Assembly: GCA_947846985.1 (NCBI GenBank)
Contig: CANTUZ010000025.1
Span: 2,168,100-2,232,099, forward strand
DNA length: 64,000 nt
Source: Fratercula arctica
Lineage: Eukaryota; Chordata; Aves; Charadriiformes; Alcidae
Direction of reading: 5' to 3'
Part shown: piece by piece, positions 36,299-46,790 of the stretch
Layout: the number at the start of each line of letters is the position of its first letter
Numbering within the stretch: the first letter of the stretch is position 1
Translations under genes and position numbers: made by a program
Notes under the pieces: model-generated
Told to the model about the DNA's origin: nothing
Seen by the model: the letters and a program-made list of their open reading frames with translations, nothing else
Database searches by the model: none

Positions 36299-37171
36299 GT
36301 GGTATTGCTGTCCTGTCCGTACATTGGGCACCGTCTCTCAGAATTCATTAATAATTACACCCAGTCTATGGGGGAAACAGGGGGGGACACTTTCCCCAGC
36401 TCTTTTGCCTCCCTTTTCTCCTTTGGGTCAGGTATGACAGCTTTTGAGAATTTTGAATATCCTTGGGATGCTCAAACCAGCATGTTCCTAGTGTTATGTC
36501 TCCTGAATGTGTTCCAGGTCTCGTTTAGGGTTAAACAACTATTTAAGACTGCCACCCAGAGATCTGCTCCAAGGCTGGACAGTCAGGGGTGGCATGGCAT
36601 GTGGGAGAACATGGGCAGGTACCTAGAGAACTTCTCGCCTCCAATGGTCTGGGACTTCACCCCTGAACAATTACAGGACCCTGACAGAGTAGTAGAATAT
36701 CTGAAGGGAAAATGCTGTGGCTATTCCAGAGAGGCACAACTCAGCGCACTGTGCTGGGCCCTGGCCAGTATCTACCAGGCACTGCTCAGTGTTATGCAGC
36801 ACCCTCAGGGGAAAGAGACGGAGACCAGACTGACAGACACTGCGGCTGCTGCGGCCCCTGCGACAGGCACTGCGGCTACTGCAACCCCTGCGACAGACAC
36901 TGCGGCTACTGCAGCCCCTGCGACAGGGACTGCAGCTACTCCAACTGCGGTGGCAGCCACTGCAGCTACTCCATCCCCGGTGACAGCCACTGCTGCTGAA
37001 CCAGGGAACCAACCCGTGCCAGTATCAGTTGCCCCCATACAAAAGAAGTACACAAAGAAATCATTTCTATTAGTAAGAGGAGATGATGAACCAGGGCCAT
37101 CACGAGGACAGGAGGAAGAGGCAGAACCAGAGATAATTACCCGATCCCTATCCTTGAGTGAGCTGCAGTAA
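36299..37171 (+). pseudogene. gag: gag N-terminal part (matrix-like and repeat linker)
   Basis: About 290 codons. The N-terminal part has hydrophobic and aromatic segments. WDFTPEQLQDPDRVVEYLKG and ALCWALASIYQAL follow, then an alanine, threonine and proline-rich repeat (about residues 178-240), a basic patch and an acidic tail ending RSLSLSELQ. The minus copy (57820-58125) continues from the equivalent acidic tail into a capsid-like region. Here the frame closes with TAA and the next open frame starts within that stop, so the capsid is missing. The real initiator is uncertain: the first codon of this frame is GTG and the first in-frame ATG lies near 36368. Confidence 0.82.
36833..36995 (+). 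repeat. 30-bp minisatellite in gag linker
   Basis: Units of about 30 bp (cactgcggctactgc followed by aacccctgcgacaga, with variants) repeat at least three times, then degenerate. They encode alternating Thr-Ala-Ala and Pro-Ala-Thr runs. The minus copy has a related but diverged Pro-Ala-Thr linker near 58300-58550. Confidence 0.88.
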
Positions 37172-37671
37172 TGGAATGGAAAGGCGAAGAGGGATCAACG
37201 GTGGATGAGGTGGCTGGCTGGCTCCGGCGATATGAAGAAAGCCTCTCTTCCCCCCTTGTCTCAGCTGTGGAGAAACTGTCCTGGAAGGTCCAGCAACTTA
37301 AAGAGAATATATCCTACTCCCCACCTGTACGGGCCAGCATCTCAGCTATTAGGAGCAGGCATTTCCCCACTCAAGAGAGAGAGTACAGAGGGTACACACC
37401 ACGAGACACCCTGTGGTTCTACCTGCATGACCACGGAGAGGACATGAGGAAGTGGGATGGACAACCTACTTGGATCCTGCGGACACGGGTACAGGAGTTG
37501 CAAGGAAGGACAACCACAAAAGGGGATCCCTCCAGGAAAAGTGCCGCCCCAGTTTCCAGCGGGCAGCTCCCCAGACAGAGCAGAAGGCCTGATCTTGCTT
37601 CTGATCCTCTTGAAGGAACCTCCAAGTCATTTCTGCAAGAAGTGAGTACCGGATACTATGACCAGTATTAG
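37171..37671 (+). pseudogene. gag: gag C-terminal part
   Basis: 166 codons in the same frame as pro and pol. It resumes at the end of capsid (VDEVAGWLRRYEESLSSPLV) and includes SAVEKLSWKVQQLKENISYS, a coiled-coil-like stretch, and LHDHGEDMRKWD. The minus copy has the matching VNEVANRVRQYEGSLSCPL preceded by capsid that is absent here. It ends at TAG (37669-37671). No zinc knuckle is evident. Confidence 0.8.
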
Positions 37672-38163
37672 AGGGGCCCTGCTTCCAGCCAGGTGGAGGA
37701 AAGGGACAACCGGGTTTATTGGATGGTGTGGATTCGATGGCCTGGCACATCAGACCCACAGGAGTATAAGGCTCTAGTGGACACAGGAGCACAGTGCACT
37801 CTGATACCATCAAGCTATAGAGGGGCAGAACCCATTTGTATTTCTGGGGTCACAGGGGGATCCCAAGAGTTGACTGTACTGGAGGCTGAAGTGAGCCTAA
37901 CTGGGAATGAGTGGCAAAAGCAGCCCATTGTGACTGGCCCAGAGGCTCCATGCATCCTTGGTATACATTACCTCAGGAGAGGGTATTTTAAGGACCCAAA
38001 AGGGTACTGGTGGGCCTTTGGCATAGCTGCCTTGGAGACGGAGGAAGTGAAACAGTTGTCTACCTTGCCTGGTCTCTCGGAGGACTCTTCTGTTGTGGGG
38101 TTGTTGAGGGTCGAAGAACAGCAGGTGCCGATTGCTACCACAACGGTGCATCGGCGGCAATAG
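37672..38163 (+). pseudogene. pro: retroviral aspartic protease
   Basis: Open between the gag stop and a TAG at 38161-38163, in the same frame as gag C-terminus and RT. It shows the active-site ALVDTGAQCTLI and the late CILGIHYLRRG motif, spaced as in retroviral proteases. The family cleaves Gag and Pol during particle maturation. There is no ATG at its start, which fits expression as part of a longer polyprotein. Confidence 0.9.
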
Positions 38164-40674
38164 CGCACTAACCGAGACTCTCTGATTCCCATCCATAAGC
38201 TGATTCGTCAACTAGAGGTTCAAGGAGTGATCAGCAAGACTCGCTCACCCTTTAACAGTCCGATATGGCCAGTGTGAAAATCTAATGGAGAGTGGAGGCT
38301 AACTGTAGACTATGGTGGCCTGAATGAAGTCACGCCACCGCTGAGCGCTGCTGTGCCGGACATGCTAGAACTCCAGTATGAACTGGAGTCCAAGGCAGCC
38401 AAGTGGTATGCCACGATTGATATAGCGAATGCATTCTTCTCAATCCCTTTGGCAGCAGAGTGCAGGCCACAGTTTGCTTTCACTTGGAGGGGCATCCAGT
38501 ACACCTGGAATCGACTGCCCCAGGGGTGGAAACACAGCCCCACCATTTGCCATGGACTGATCCAGACTGCACTGGAACAGGGTGAAGCTCCGGAACATCT
38601 GCAATACATTGATGACATCATTGTATGGGGAAACACAGCAGAAGAAGTTTTTGAGAAAGGGAATAAAATAGTCCGAATCCTTCTGAAAGCTGGTTTTGCC
38701 ATAAAACGAAGTAAGGTCAAGGGACCTGCACAGGAGATCCAGTTCTTAGGAATAAAATGGCAAGATGGACGTCGTCAGATCCCAATGGATGTGATCAACA
38801 AAATAGCAGCTATGTCTCCACCAACTAGCAAAAAGGAAACACAAGCTTTCTTAGGCACTGTGGGTTTTTGGAGGATGCGTATCCCAGATTACAGTCTGAT
38901 TGTAAATCCTCTGTATCAAGTAACCCGGAAGAAGAAGGATTTTAAATGGGGTCCTGAGCAACGACAAGCTTTTGAGCAAATCAAACAGGAAATAGTCCAT
39001 GCAGTGGCCCTGGGGCCAGCCCGGGCAGGACAAGATGTTAAAAACGTGCTCTACACCGCAGCCGGGGAGAATGGCCCTACCTGGAGCCTCTGGCAGAAGG
39101 CACCAGGGGAGACCCGAGGTCGACCCCTAGGTTTTTGGAGTCGGGGATACAGAGAATCCGAAGCCCGCTACACTCCAACAGAAAAAGAGATATTGGCAGC
39201 ATATGAAGGGGTTCGAGCTGCTTCGGAGGTGGTTGGTACAGAAGCGCAGCTCCTCTTAGCACCTCGACTGCCGGTGCTGGGTTGGATGTTCAAAGAAAGG
39301 GTCCCCACCACACATCATGCAACTGATGCTACATGGAGTAAGTGGGTTGCACTGATCACACAGCGAACTCGAATGGGAAACCCCAGTCGCCCAGGAATTC
39401 TGGAGGTGATCATGGACTGGCCAGAAGGCAAGGATTTTGGAATGTCACCAGAGGAGGAGGTGACGCGTGCGGAAGAGGCCCCACCATATAATAAACTGCC
39501 AGAAAATGAGAAGCAATATGCCCTGTTCACTGATGGGTCCTGCCGGATTGTGGGAAAGCATCGAAAGTGGATGGCTGCTGTGTGGAGTCCTACACGACAA
39601 GTTGCAGAAGCCAGTGAAGGACAAGGTGAATCGAGCCAGGTTGCAGAGGTGAAAGCCATTCAGATGGCTTTGGACATCGCCGAGCGAGAAAAATGGCCAG
39701 TACTTTATCTCTACACTGAGTCATGGATGGTGGCAAATGCTCTGTGGGGGTGGTTACAGCAGTGGAAGCAGGGCAACTGGCAGCGCAGAGGCAAACCCAT
39801 CTGGGCTGCTGAACTATGGCAAGATATTGCTGCCCAGATAGAGAATCTGGTTGTGAAAGTATGCCACGTAGATGCCCATGTACCGAAGAATCGGGCCACG
39901 GAGGAACATCAGAACAACCAGCAGGTGGATCGGGCTGCTAGGATTGAAGTGGCTCAGGTGGATCTGGACTGGCAACATAAGGGTGAACTATTCATAGCTC
40001 GGTGGGCCCATGACACCTCAGGCCATCAAGGAAGAGATGCGACATGTAGATGGGCTCGTGACCGAGGGGTGGACTTGACCATGGACACTATTGCACAGGT
40101 CAGCCATGAATGTGAGACATGCGCTGCAATCAAGCCAGCCAAGCGTTTGAAGCCTCTTTGGTATGGAGGACGATGGTTGAAATATAAATATGGGGAGGCC
40201 TGGCAGATTGATTATATCACACTGCCACGAACCCGTCAAGGCAAGCGCCATGTGCTCACAATGGTGGAAGCACCCACTGGATGGCTGGAAACATACCCTG
40301 TGCCCCATGCCACTGCCCGGAACACTATCCTGGGCCTTGAAAAGCAAGTCCTGTGGCGACAAGGTACCCCAGAGAGAAGTGAGTCGGACAATGGGACTCA
40401 TTTCCGAAACAGCCTCATAGACACCTGGGCCAAAGAGCATGGCATTGAGTGGGTGTATCACATCCCCTGTCACGCACCAGCCTCTGGGAAGATAGAACGG
40501 TACAATGGACTGTTAAAAACTACACTGAGAGCAATGGGTGGTGGGACCTTCAAACATTGGGATGCACATTTAGCAAAAGCTACCTGGCTAGTTAACACCA
40601 CTCGAGTGGCTGGTATCTACCACTCAAGCTGGCCCTGCCCAATCAAAACTTCCACGTACTGTAGAAGGGGATAA
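38164..40674 (+). pseudogene. pol: pol: reverse transcriptase, RNase H, integrase
   Basis: In order: RT fingers (KLIRQLEVQGVISKTRSPFN), interrupted by TGA at 38275-38277; palm with YATIDIANAFFSI, LPQGWKHSPTICHG and the YIDDIIVWG catalytic pair; thumb and connection; RNase H with FTDGSCR and AEVKAI. The residue after LYT is glutamate (TESW), where an aspartate is normal. Integrase follows with an HHCC finger (HDTSGHQG and CETCAAIK) and the catalytic triad at WQIDYITL, SESDNGTHF and ASGKIERYNG. The frame ends about 60 codons after the last catalytic residue, and the C-terminal domain is in another frame at 40685. Confidence 0.94.
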
Positions 40675-40684
40675 GGTCCCCGTA

Positions 40685-40867
40685 GTGCACATGAAGAATA
40701 TGTTAGGGAAGACAGTCTGGGTTAGTCCTGCCTCAGGCAAAGGCAAACCCATCCGTGGGATTGCTTTTGCCCAAGGACCTGGGTGCACTTGGTGGGTGAT
40801 GCAGAAGGATGGGGAAGTCCGATGTGTACCTCATGGGGATCTGATTTTGGGTGAGAATAGCCAATGA
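40685..40867 (+). pseudogene. pol: integrase C-terminal domain, frameshifted
   Basis: 60 codons: GKTVWVSPASGKGKPIRG and FAQGPGCTWWVMQKDGEV, then CVPHGDLILGENSQ and stop. It is the small beta-rich DNA-binding end of integrase, seen also at 53904-54149. It is out of frame with 38164-40674 because of a short deletion near 40600-40680. Confidence 0.88.
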
Positions 40868-41369
40868 ATCAAATTGCGTGTTGTTGATTGCTAAGTAACC
40901 CTGTCACTGTATGTCCTCGTTACTATAATTGCTATTGGCTGTACTGCAGTAAGAATCACCCAAATTAAGGACAGATGGACTTTGATGAAGAATTGAGTAA
41001 AGCACAGCGGTGATGGGATCAGAACTGACCTCAGCAACTGGCGCCCAGCAACTTCCTCAAGATCTACATCTTCAGCCCATGGACTGTGGGCATGAGCCAC
41101 ACCAGGTACACCAGTCACAAGCTCCAAAAATACAGCATGCAACAGGCCAGCACCACACACCATCTCACCTGCCCTGAGAGACTGTTCTGACAGATGGAGC
41201 CCAAAGCCATGGATTGAATGAACTTGCCAGACACTTTGGAGGGATGGCCCATAAACTAAGGACATTATATTTGCATAAATATATATGTGCATATATATAT
41301 ATGACAGGGAAAGTGGTGGCAATTCATTGGAACCTGTAAGATCTGGGCATGGCAAAAATGGTATGGAAT
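40868..41369 (+). other. post-pol noncoding region, no env
   Basis: About 500 bp between integrase and the polypurine tract without envelope-like coding sequence. It includes cagcaactggcgcccagcaa (41033-41052), shared in reverse with the minus remnant near 52605, and a short TA-rich run at 41276-41303. Confidence 0.8.
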
Positions 41370-41382
41370 AAGGGGTGGATAA
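41370..41382 (+). other. polypurine tract before 3' LTR
   Basis: aaggggtggataa directly precedes the LTR terminal TG, the usual site where plus-strand DNA synthesis is primed. The minus copy has AAGGGGTGGAA at the corresponding place. Confidence 0.8.
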
Positions 41383-41738
41383 TGTCCTGGTTCCGTCGGA
41401 GATAGGGTTAATTCTCCCCAGGACACAGGTATTCCATGCCATGTGAGCCATGCCCACCCTGAGCTGCTGGGGGAGGGGGCAGGAAGTCGCCGCTTGGAGT
41501 GGGCTGGGGCATCCCGGGTCCGTGAGCGGCGGGGAGCAGCGGTTCCATAATCGTGTTTGTATATTCCTTTATCCGTGGTGGTGGTGGTGTTGTTTTTCTT
41601 GTTCCCTCTGCTGTTCTGTTAAACTGCCTTTGTCTCAACCCAAGAGTTTTGCCTTTTTCTTCTGATCCTTCCCATATTGGGAAGAGCCGAGCGAGCGGCA
41701 CGTGGTTCTTTGTTGCCATCTGAGGCTAAACCATGACA
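41383..41738 (+). mobile_element. 3' LTR of plus provirus (family G)
   Basis: 356 bp from tgtcctggttccgtcgg to gaggctaaaccatgaca, followed by the CTTGC duplication. It is complete at both ends, unlike the 5' LTR, and carries a different small indel in the cgggtccg region. Confidence 0.93.
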
Positions 41739-41870
41739 CTTGCCTAACCTGATCCCTGGCTGCTTGGACAGTTTCTCTCTATTCCTCCCAGGCTACCTGT
41801 CTTTGCTTCCACCCTCTGTAGGCCTCCTTTTTGCTTTTGAGCTTGTTGAGGAGCTCCTTGTTATACAGGG
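41739..41870 (-). mobile_element. CR1 linker segment right of provirus
   Basis: Continuation of the CR1 broken at 35672, reading the ORF2 linker on the minus strand. At about 41870 it jumps to ORF1 sequence, so the rest of the linker and the endonuclease are deleted. Confidence 0.88.
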
Positions 41871-42497
41871 AGTAGGCCTTTCCGGTCCTGTCAACTCTTC
41901 TGGTGTAGTTGGACCGTCTTCCACATCGTCCATGGGCTGGCCTACTTCATCCAGAGCCTCATACCTATTGTACAGAGGCACCTGGGTAGGGGAGGTGGGC
42001 AAGGAGGGGGTTCGTTTGCTGCCTCTAGTATGGACTAGCCTCCATTCACAGCTCTCCATTTGGCTGCCACCTTCAGCCTGGCAGGGGGAGGATATGGGAT
42101 CCCCTTGATCTTGTTTTTTTCTGGTGTCTGTCCCTGTTCCTCTCTCAGGGAGGTCAGAGCATGATTCCATCAGTTTATTTCTTCTCGCACTCCCTGATGC
42201 TCCTTAGCCTTCCTACTTCCTCTCCACCTGATCACACCTCACACAGCTGTCATCCCAACTACCGTCCATTAGCCATGTAAGGTTGTGGCACTCCCTGCAG
42301 CCTGAGACTTGGGTGGCTGCATGTTTCCATGGGAGCTCTGTCTGTGTGGCTACGTCTGCTCTGGCAAGTGCAGAGGACGTAGCTTTCTGCTGGGTAGAGA
42401 CCACGGCTAAGCTCCCTCTCACCAGCTGAACTCCCCTCAAAGTTGAACTCCCCTCCTCCCCAAACTGCCACGCCACGCCCTGGCTGATGTGCCACAC
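41871..42497 (-). pseudogene. CR1 ORF1 protein (nucleic-acid-binding), broken
   Basis: Two overlapping minus frames. The N-terminal one (42497-42213) has ADVATQTELPWKHAATQVSG and CRECHNLTWL plus CVRCDQVERK, cysteine pairs typical of the CR1 ORF1 zinc-binding region. The C-terminal one has [18 protein letters not shown], a hallmark of CR1 ORF1. A frameshift lies near 42190. ORF1 coats CR1 RNA. This is the only clear CR1 ORF1 in the window. Confidence 0.85.
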
Positions 42498-42725
42498 CCT
42501 GTTTGCCTGTCCTGGTTGCCGTGCGCTCCTGGTCGTTTGTGCTCCCTAGGGCTGCTTTTTAGGGGAGGGGTGCTGGCTGCTGTTGCTGCTGGCCCCACCT
42601 CATCAGACACCCTCGTGTGAGCTGCCGGGTCCCTGTGCTGACCTAGTCTTTCTCCACTTCAGAAAAGCTCAGGAAAAGACCCTTTTCGCCGCAATTGCCT
42701 GGCTCCTCTGCAGACATGCCTGCAC
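42498..42725 (-). mobile_element. CR1 5' UTR-like end
   Basis: GC-rich sequence upstream of CR1 ORF1 on the minus strand, probably the CR1 5' UTR. The true 5' limit is not certain. If right, this CR1 retained its 5' end but lost ORF2 endonuclease. Confidence 0.55.
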
Positions 42726-45700
42726 GGGAGCTGTTCGTCTTGGTGAGTCAATCCCCCTTCATACTAACAGTTTCTGGAAATATATTTATCCTTTCTCTTC
42801 CTTCAGTTAGTTTTAGATTTCACCTGATGGAAATAGGGAGATTAGGCAAAGGTGGACAAAGAGTGAAAAAGAAATGGTAGGAAGGAAAAAGAGAATGAGT
42901 TCCCTGTGGTCCAGTCCTTTCCTTTGCAAAAGGCACCCACCAATTAATGAAAAATTGCTTGCAGGTTTGGTGTTGACCAAGGTCTAGACTGTAGGTCAGG
43001 GTATTCTTACAGGTGAAAGTTGGCAGGTCCATCCATCCCAGCTTCATGATGTGTTCAGAAGCACCATGAGGTAGCAGCTGTTCTTTGAAGAACTTGGCAA
43101 AATGGCTCAGAGGTTTTATTGGAGCAACTAAATAATTTGATAATAAACGAGAATCAAAACTATCTTCAGCACAGAAAACGCAGATGGCTTTTTATAGTGT
43201 TTGCACACATACATATGTAGGTATATCCTGAAAGTAACAAATGAGGCAGAATGGCTATAGATAAGGTTACCACATAGGGATAATGAATATCTCAAGGATG
43301 GTTTCCCAAAACACAGTACAAATTATTTTCAGCAGGTGGTATCAGCACTAATAACCTGTATGCATATGCAGTTCTCCCTGGTGTAAGCTTGCAAGATTGT
43401 CCCTGGAAGCTTGTAAGTAGTGGTATCCTAGTCATCCTTTTTCACTGCTCACCTCAAACTGATCAGCATGTGAATGTCATGACAATTATAAGGTCCTCTG
43501 GCTGCTCTCACAGTATACGTCAGAGACGCCCATTTGCAAAGCAGCCCTCAGATCAGAGTAGATCAAAGCAGCCTTAAGCCATCCATGAGCACATTTCTGT
43601 GATTTGTGACTGCACACAATTTGTCCCTCAGTCTCCTTGATGCCCAAATTTGAGATGTATTAATCTCCTTCACCTTCCCTGGTCTTCAAATTATTTGCAT
43701 CTTTAAAGGTCAGGTCTTGAGCAGCTGACATTACCCTCCCATACACTGAATTTTCTGAAATTATAGCATCTGTGACAAAAATCATGCAATGAAAAACATC
43801 AGTCACAACTGTATTTCAGAAGGAAGAAGATGTGAAGATGGATGAAGAAACAGAAAGGAGTCAAATAATATTCCTTAAATAGTAATGAATTGCTAGACTC
43901 AGCTACCAACATCTTTACAGGAACGTGACATAATACAATCTGTGATGGATGCACTCGACTCCTTAACCAAACTAGTGGTAGTTTGGTACGGGCTCCAAAG
44001 GAGGTAAAGGCCTATGCCGTAATCAGGCCAAGAATTTCTCTAGTTCCAATCTGTTCACTGAAAACCCACAAAGGGACAGACTGACACAGTGAGCATCAAT
44101 GATTATGAGTTTGGAACACCGATCATGCAATTAACACATGAATAGCAGGTGGCTTTTCCAAGGCTCATTTATCAAGGAACAAAGAAAATTGTGGGTACAA
44201 GGAGTCTCATGCATATCTTTTCCATCGCATGTAATTTGACTACAAGCCAACCACTTTATTCCATAAATATGACAGCCTTAAGTGAGTCTTCTTTGAGCTC
44301 TCCCTGCTATGCAGCTGTCTGCATGGCAGTGATCTCCCCTTGATCTGGGACGCTTCTCAAGGTTGCTCCTCAAGGCAGAGAGACCTATTACCAACTGCAG
44401 ATCTTTGGTTAGTGACTGATATCGTGCATAACTTTGTATTATAGTACACTAAGATTTTGATTTTTGACTTGGTAACTTTGATTCAGTTTTGGTAGTTTGA
44501 ATCGTTATATCCTTTGTGCAGTAAGTAATAGAGTGAACCTTGCCATCAAACTTTGTTAAGTCACCCTTTTACAACATCATATTTCAATAAAATCACTTTT
44601 GCTGACACCTTTGACAGTGATTCTTTAAGGGGCCTAAATCGCCCATTTGCAACAAATTGGCGTAGTCAGCAGGATCCTAAATCAGGATCTGCAACACAAT
44701 CCAATTATCATTTAAAATACTTTGTGGAGTAAAGAAAGATGTTTAAAAAACAGCTTAGAAATGTACAGTTCAAAGATGAAGAATATATAAATCCCTTGGC
44801 ATTTTTTTATTCAGCCCAATCTTAGTCTTCTGTTTCACAACTAAAAATCCTGCTCTTCAGCTCTCAGTGACAATGAGTGTCACTGAAAAAGTTATAATTC
44901 ACCATGACGTAGAATTTGTCCTGTCCTGCTTGCTGTTTTTGCTAGCCTTAAAGGAAGACACAACAGAGAAAAAGGCTTTTATGCTTTATCAGTACACAAA
45001 CTGACTTTCCAAGAACTGTTGTCATAAATAAATCTCTCCTGATCTCATCACTGTATTTATCATGACAACAAAAATATAAATAGCAATGAGATAATATTTT
45101 ATATCTCTGTGATGCTGTTCAGTTGTTGAGACCAAATGCTTTGCAGTTAGACAATATTTGCGCTACCAGTAGCTTAAAAGAATGAAAGCCATTGGTTTGA
45201 TATTGGCAATGCAAAGGGTTTATACGTTGGGTGTAAGTAGTCACTTATTCACTTTTAAACAGCTGGAGTAGCAGAACACCTATTTTCACCAGAAGTTATC
45301 AGATGCTAGAGTGACTCACTCTGGATAGAAGAGCAGATGGTCCTAAAAAAGCTAATAACCAAGGGAAGACAGATTTTACAGTGGATTATGCAGAAAAAAA
45401 CAAATCTCAAGACCTCAAGCAGTGCTTCGAAAGTCAAAGCTGTGGTTAGCGTGGGAGCTATGAAATTATGCATGCATGTAGTAAAACAGATGGAAAAAAA
45501 GCTTATGGTATAAATAACCAACAGCAGCAATAAGATGGGAGAAGGAAAATTACATTAGCTCTACTCCAGATGGAGGATTAGAGAGATTAAGGTTCTTGCC
45601 CAAGGAACTGAACCCTAGATTCAGGCCTCTCCTTTAACCACTCAATAGTCTTGAATGAAGAACATTGATATTGTTAAGTTCTGTTCCCTTGTCTCCACTA

Positions 45701-46137
45701 ATGTTCTAGGTGAGGAGACAAAACTGTCATTGATGTACCACCAAGAAACTGAAAATTGTTTTTTGTTCCACATGGAAACTGATAGGTCTGCAGTCTTGCC
45801 TCTTTTGAGCTGCAAGACTGAAGAATAGAAGTTAAAAAGCTTGTCCTAGGTCACACAGCAGACCAGTGGAACTGGGGCATCCTGATTACTAATGTCCTAC
45901 ACCGATTATGAGCCCTTAGGGCAGCGTGCTTGTTTTACATATACAAAATACCAGGTAAAACTCTCAATTTCATATTGTAAATGCTTCCTGAAAATTTCAG
46001 AGAATTTACTCCTGTCAAAAATACCATCTTTGCACATGAAACAGGACACAGTTTTGAACAGCAGTAATTCTTTAAGTTTCAAGACTTTCTAGTAACCCCC
46101 TCACTGCCTTCTGTCTATATACTTTATTGTTTCCTTC
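42726..46137. other. unique sequence, no gene seen
   Basis: AT-rich with short frames only. I looked for guanylyl-cyclase-like natriuretic receptor (NPR3) and TARS N-terminal exons and saw neither. Confidence 0.5.
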
Positions 46138-46142
46138 ACATC

Positions 46143-46785
46143 TGTTATGGTTTAAGAAAAAACATAACAATTTGTTGTCGTTTAGACAATCTGTCACCTG
46201 ATGACCCCTCCCCACCCGGAAAGGGGAATTGGGTAAAATAAGGAAACACGAGGGTTGAAATATAAATAGATTGAATAGGATAAGACCAAATAATTAACAA
46301 TAATACTAAAGGACCAGTATTAATCCCAATACTAATATAAGATATACAAGAATTATACTCAGCCAATTATACCAGCAGGAAGCTGTGCACTCCCAGCAGT
46401 GGACAGCAAATGTCAGACACTGCGAGCACTACGGCTTCGTGAGGAAGGGAAGGCCTCAGGGGTCCGTCACCGGGGCAAGACGTTCTCTGGACTGCTGCCA
46501 TCAAGAGAGAGAGAGAACTACACAGCAAACTTTCTAATTTATATTGAATGTGACATTCATGGTATGAAATAATCCTGTTGGCCAGCCTGGGTCAAATGCC
46601 CAGGCCTCTCTCCTCCTCATCCCTGCACCTGGCAAGGCTCAAAAACACTGCGACCTTGAATCCCACATAGCCTAGCTGGCTATAAAGTAAATGTTTTCAT
46701 GAATTCAGGCACTAGAGTCTTCTAAAAGTGCAGTTTTCCCAAGCATTAGAAGAGAAGTTAGTCCTGTGTCGATCAAACCAGGACA
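46143..46785 (-). mobile_element. solo LTR (family D), perfect 5-bp duplication
   Basis: 643 bp from tgttatggtttaag to gatcaaaccaggaca, flanked by ACATC (46138-46142 and 46786-46790). The end resembles the reversed TGTCCTGG start of the other families, so it reads on the minus strand. A highly similar copy in the same orientation lies at 60080-60726. Confidence 0.94.
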
Positions 46786-46790
46786 ACATC

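Larger units (their letters stand above)
35677..41738 (+). mobile_element. env-less endogenous retrovirus, plus copy (ERVL-like)
   Basis: A 6.06-kb provirus inserted in the minus-strand CR1. Order: 5' LTR lacking its first 37 bp or so, primer-binding site, gag, protease, RT, RNase H, integrase, polypurine tract, 3' LTR. There is no env between integrase and the 3' LTR. The 5-bp duplication, lack of env and pol similarity suggest an ERVL-like class. It is defective: a capsid deletion, three in-frame stops and a frameshift at the end of integrase. The LTRs differ at something like fifteen to twenty positions plus indels by eye, so insertion is not very recent. Confidence 0.93.

Noticed and set aside
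36671..37012. Cysteine and serine-rich minus-strand frames opposite gag
   Set aside because: Produced by the 30-bp minisatellite read in other phases; CRRGCSSRS-like repeats simply mirror the DNA unit.
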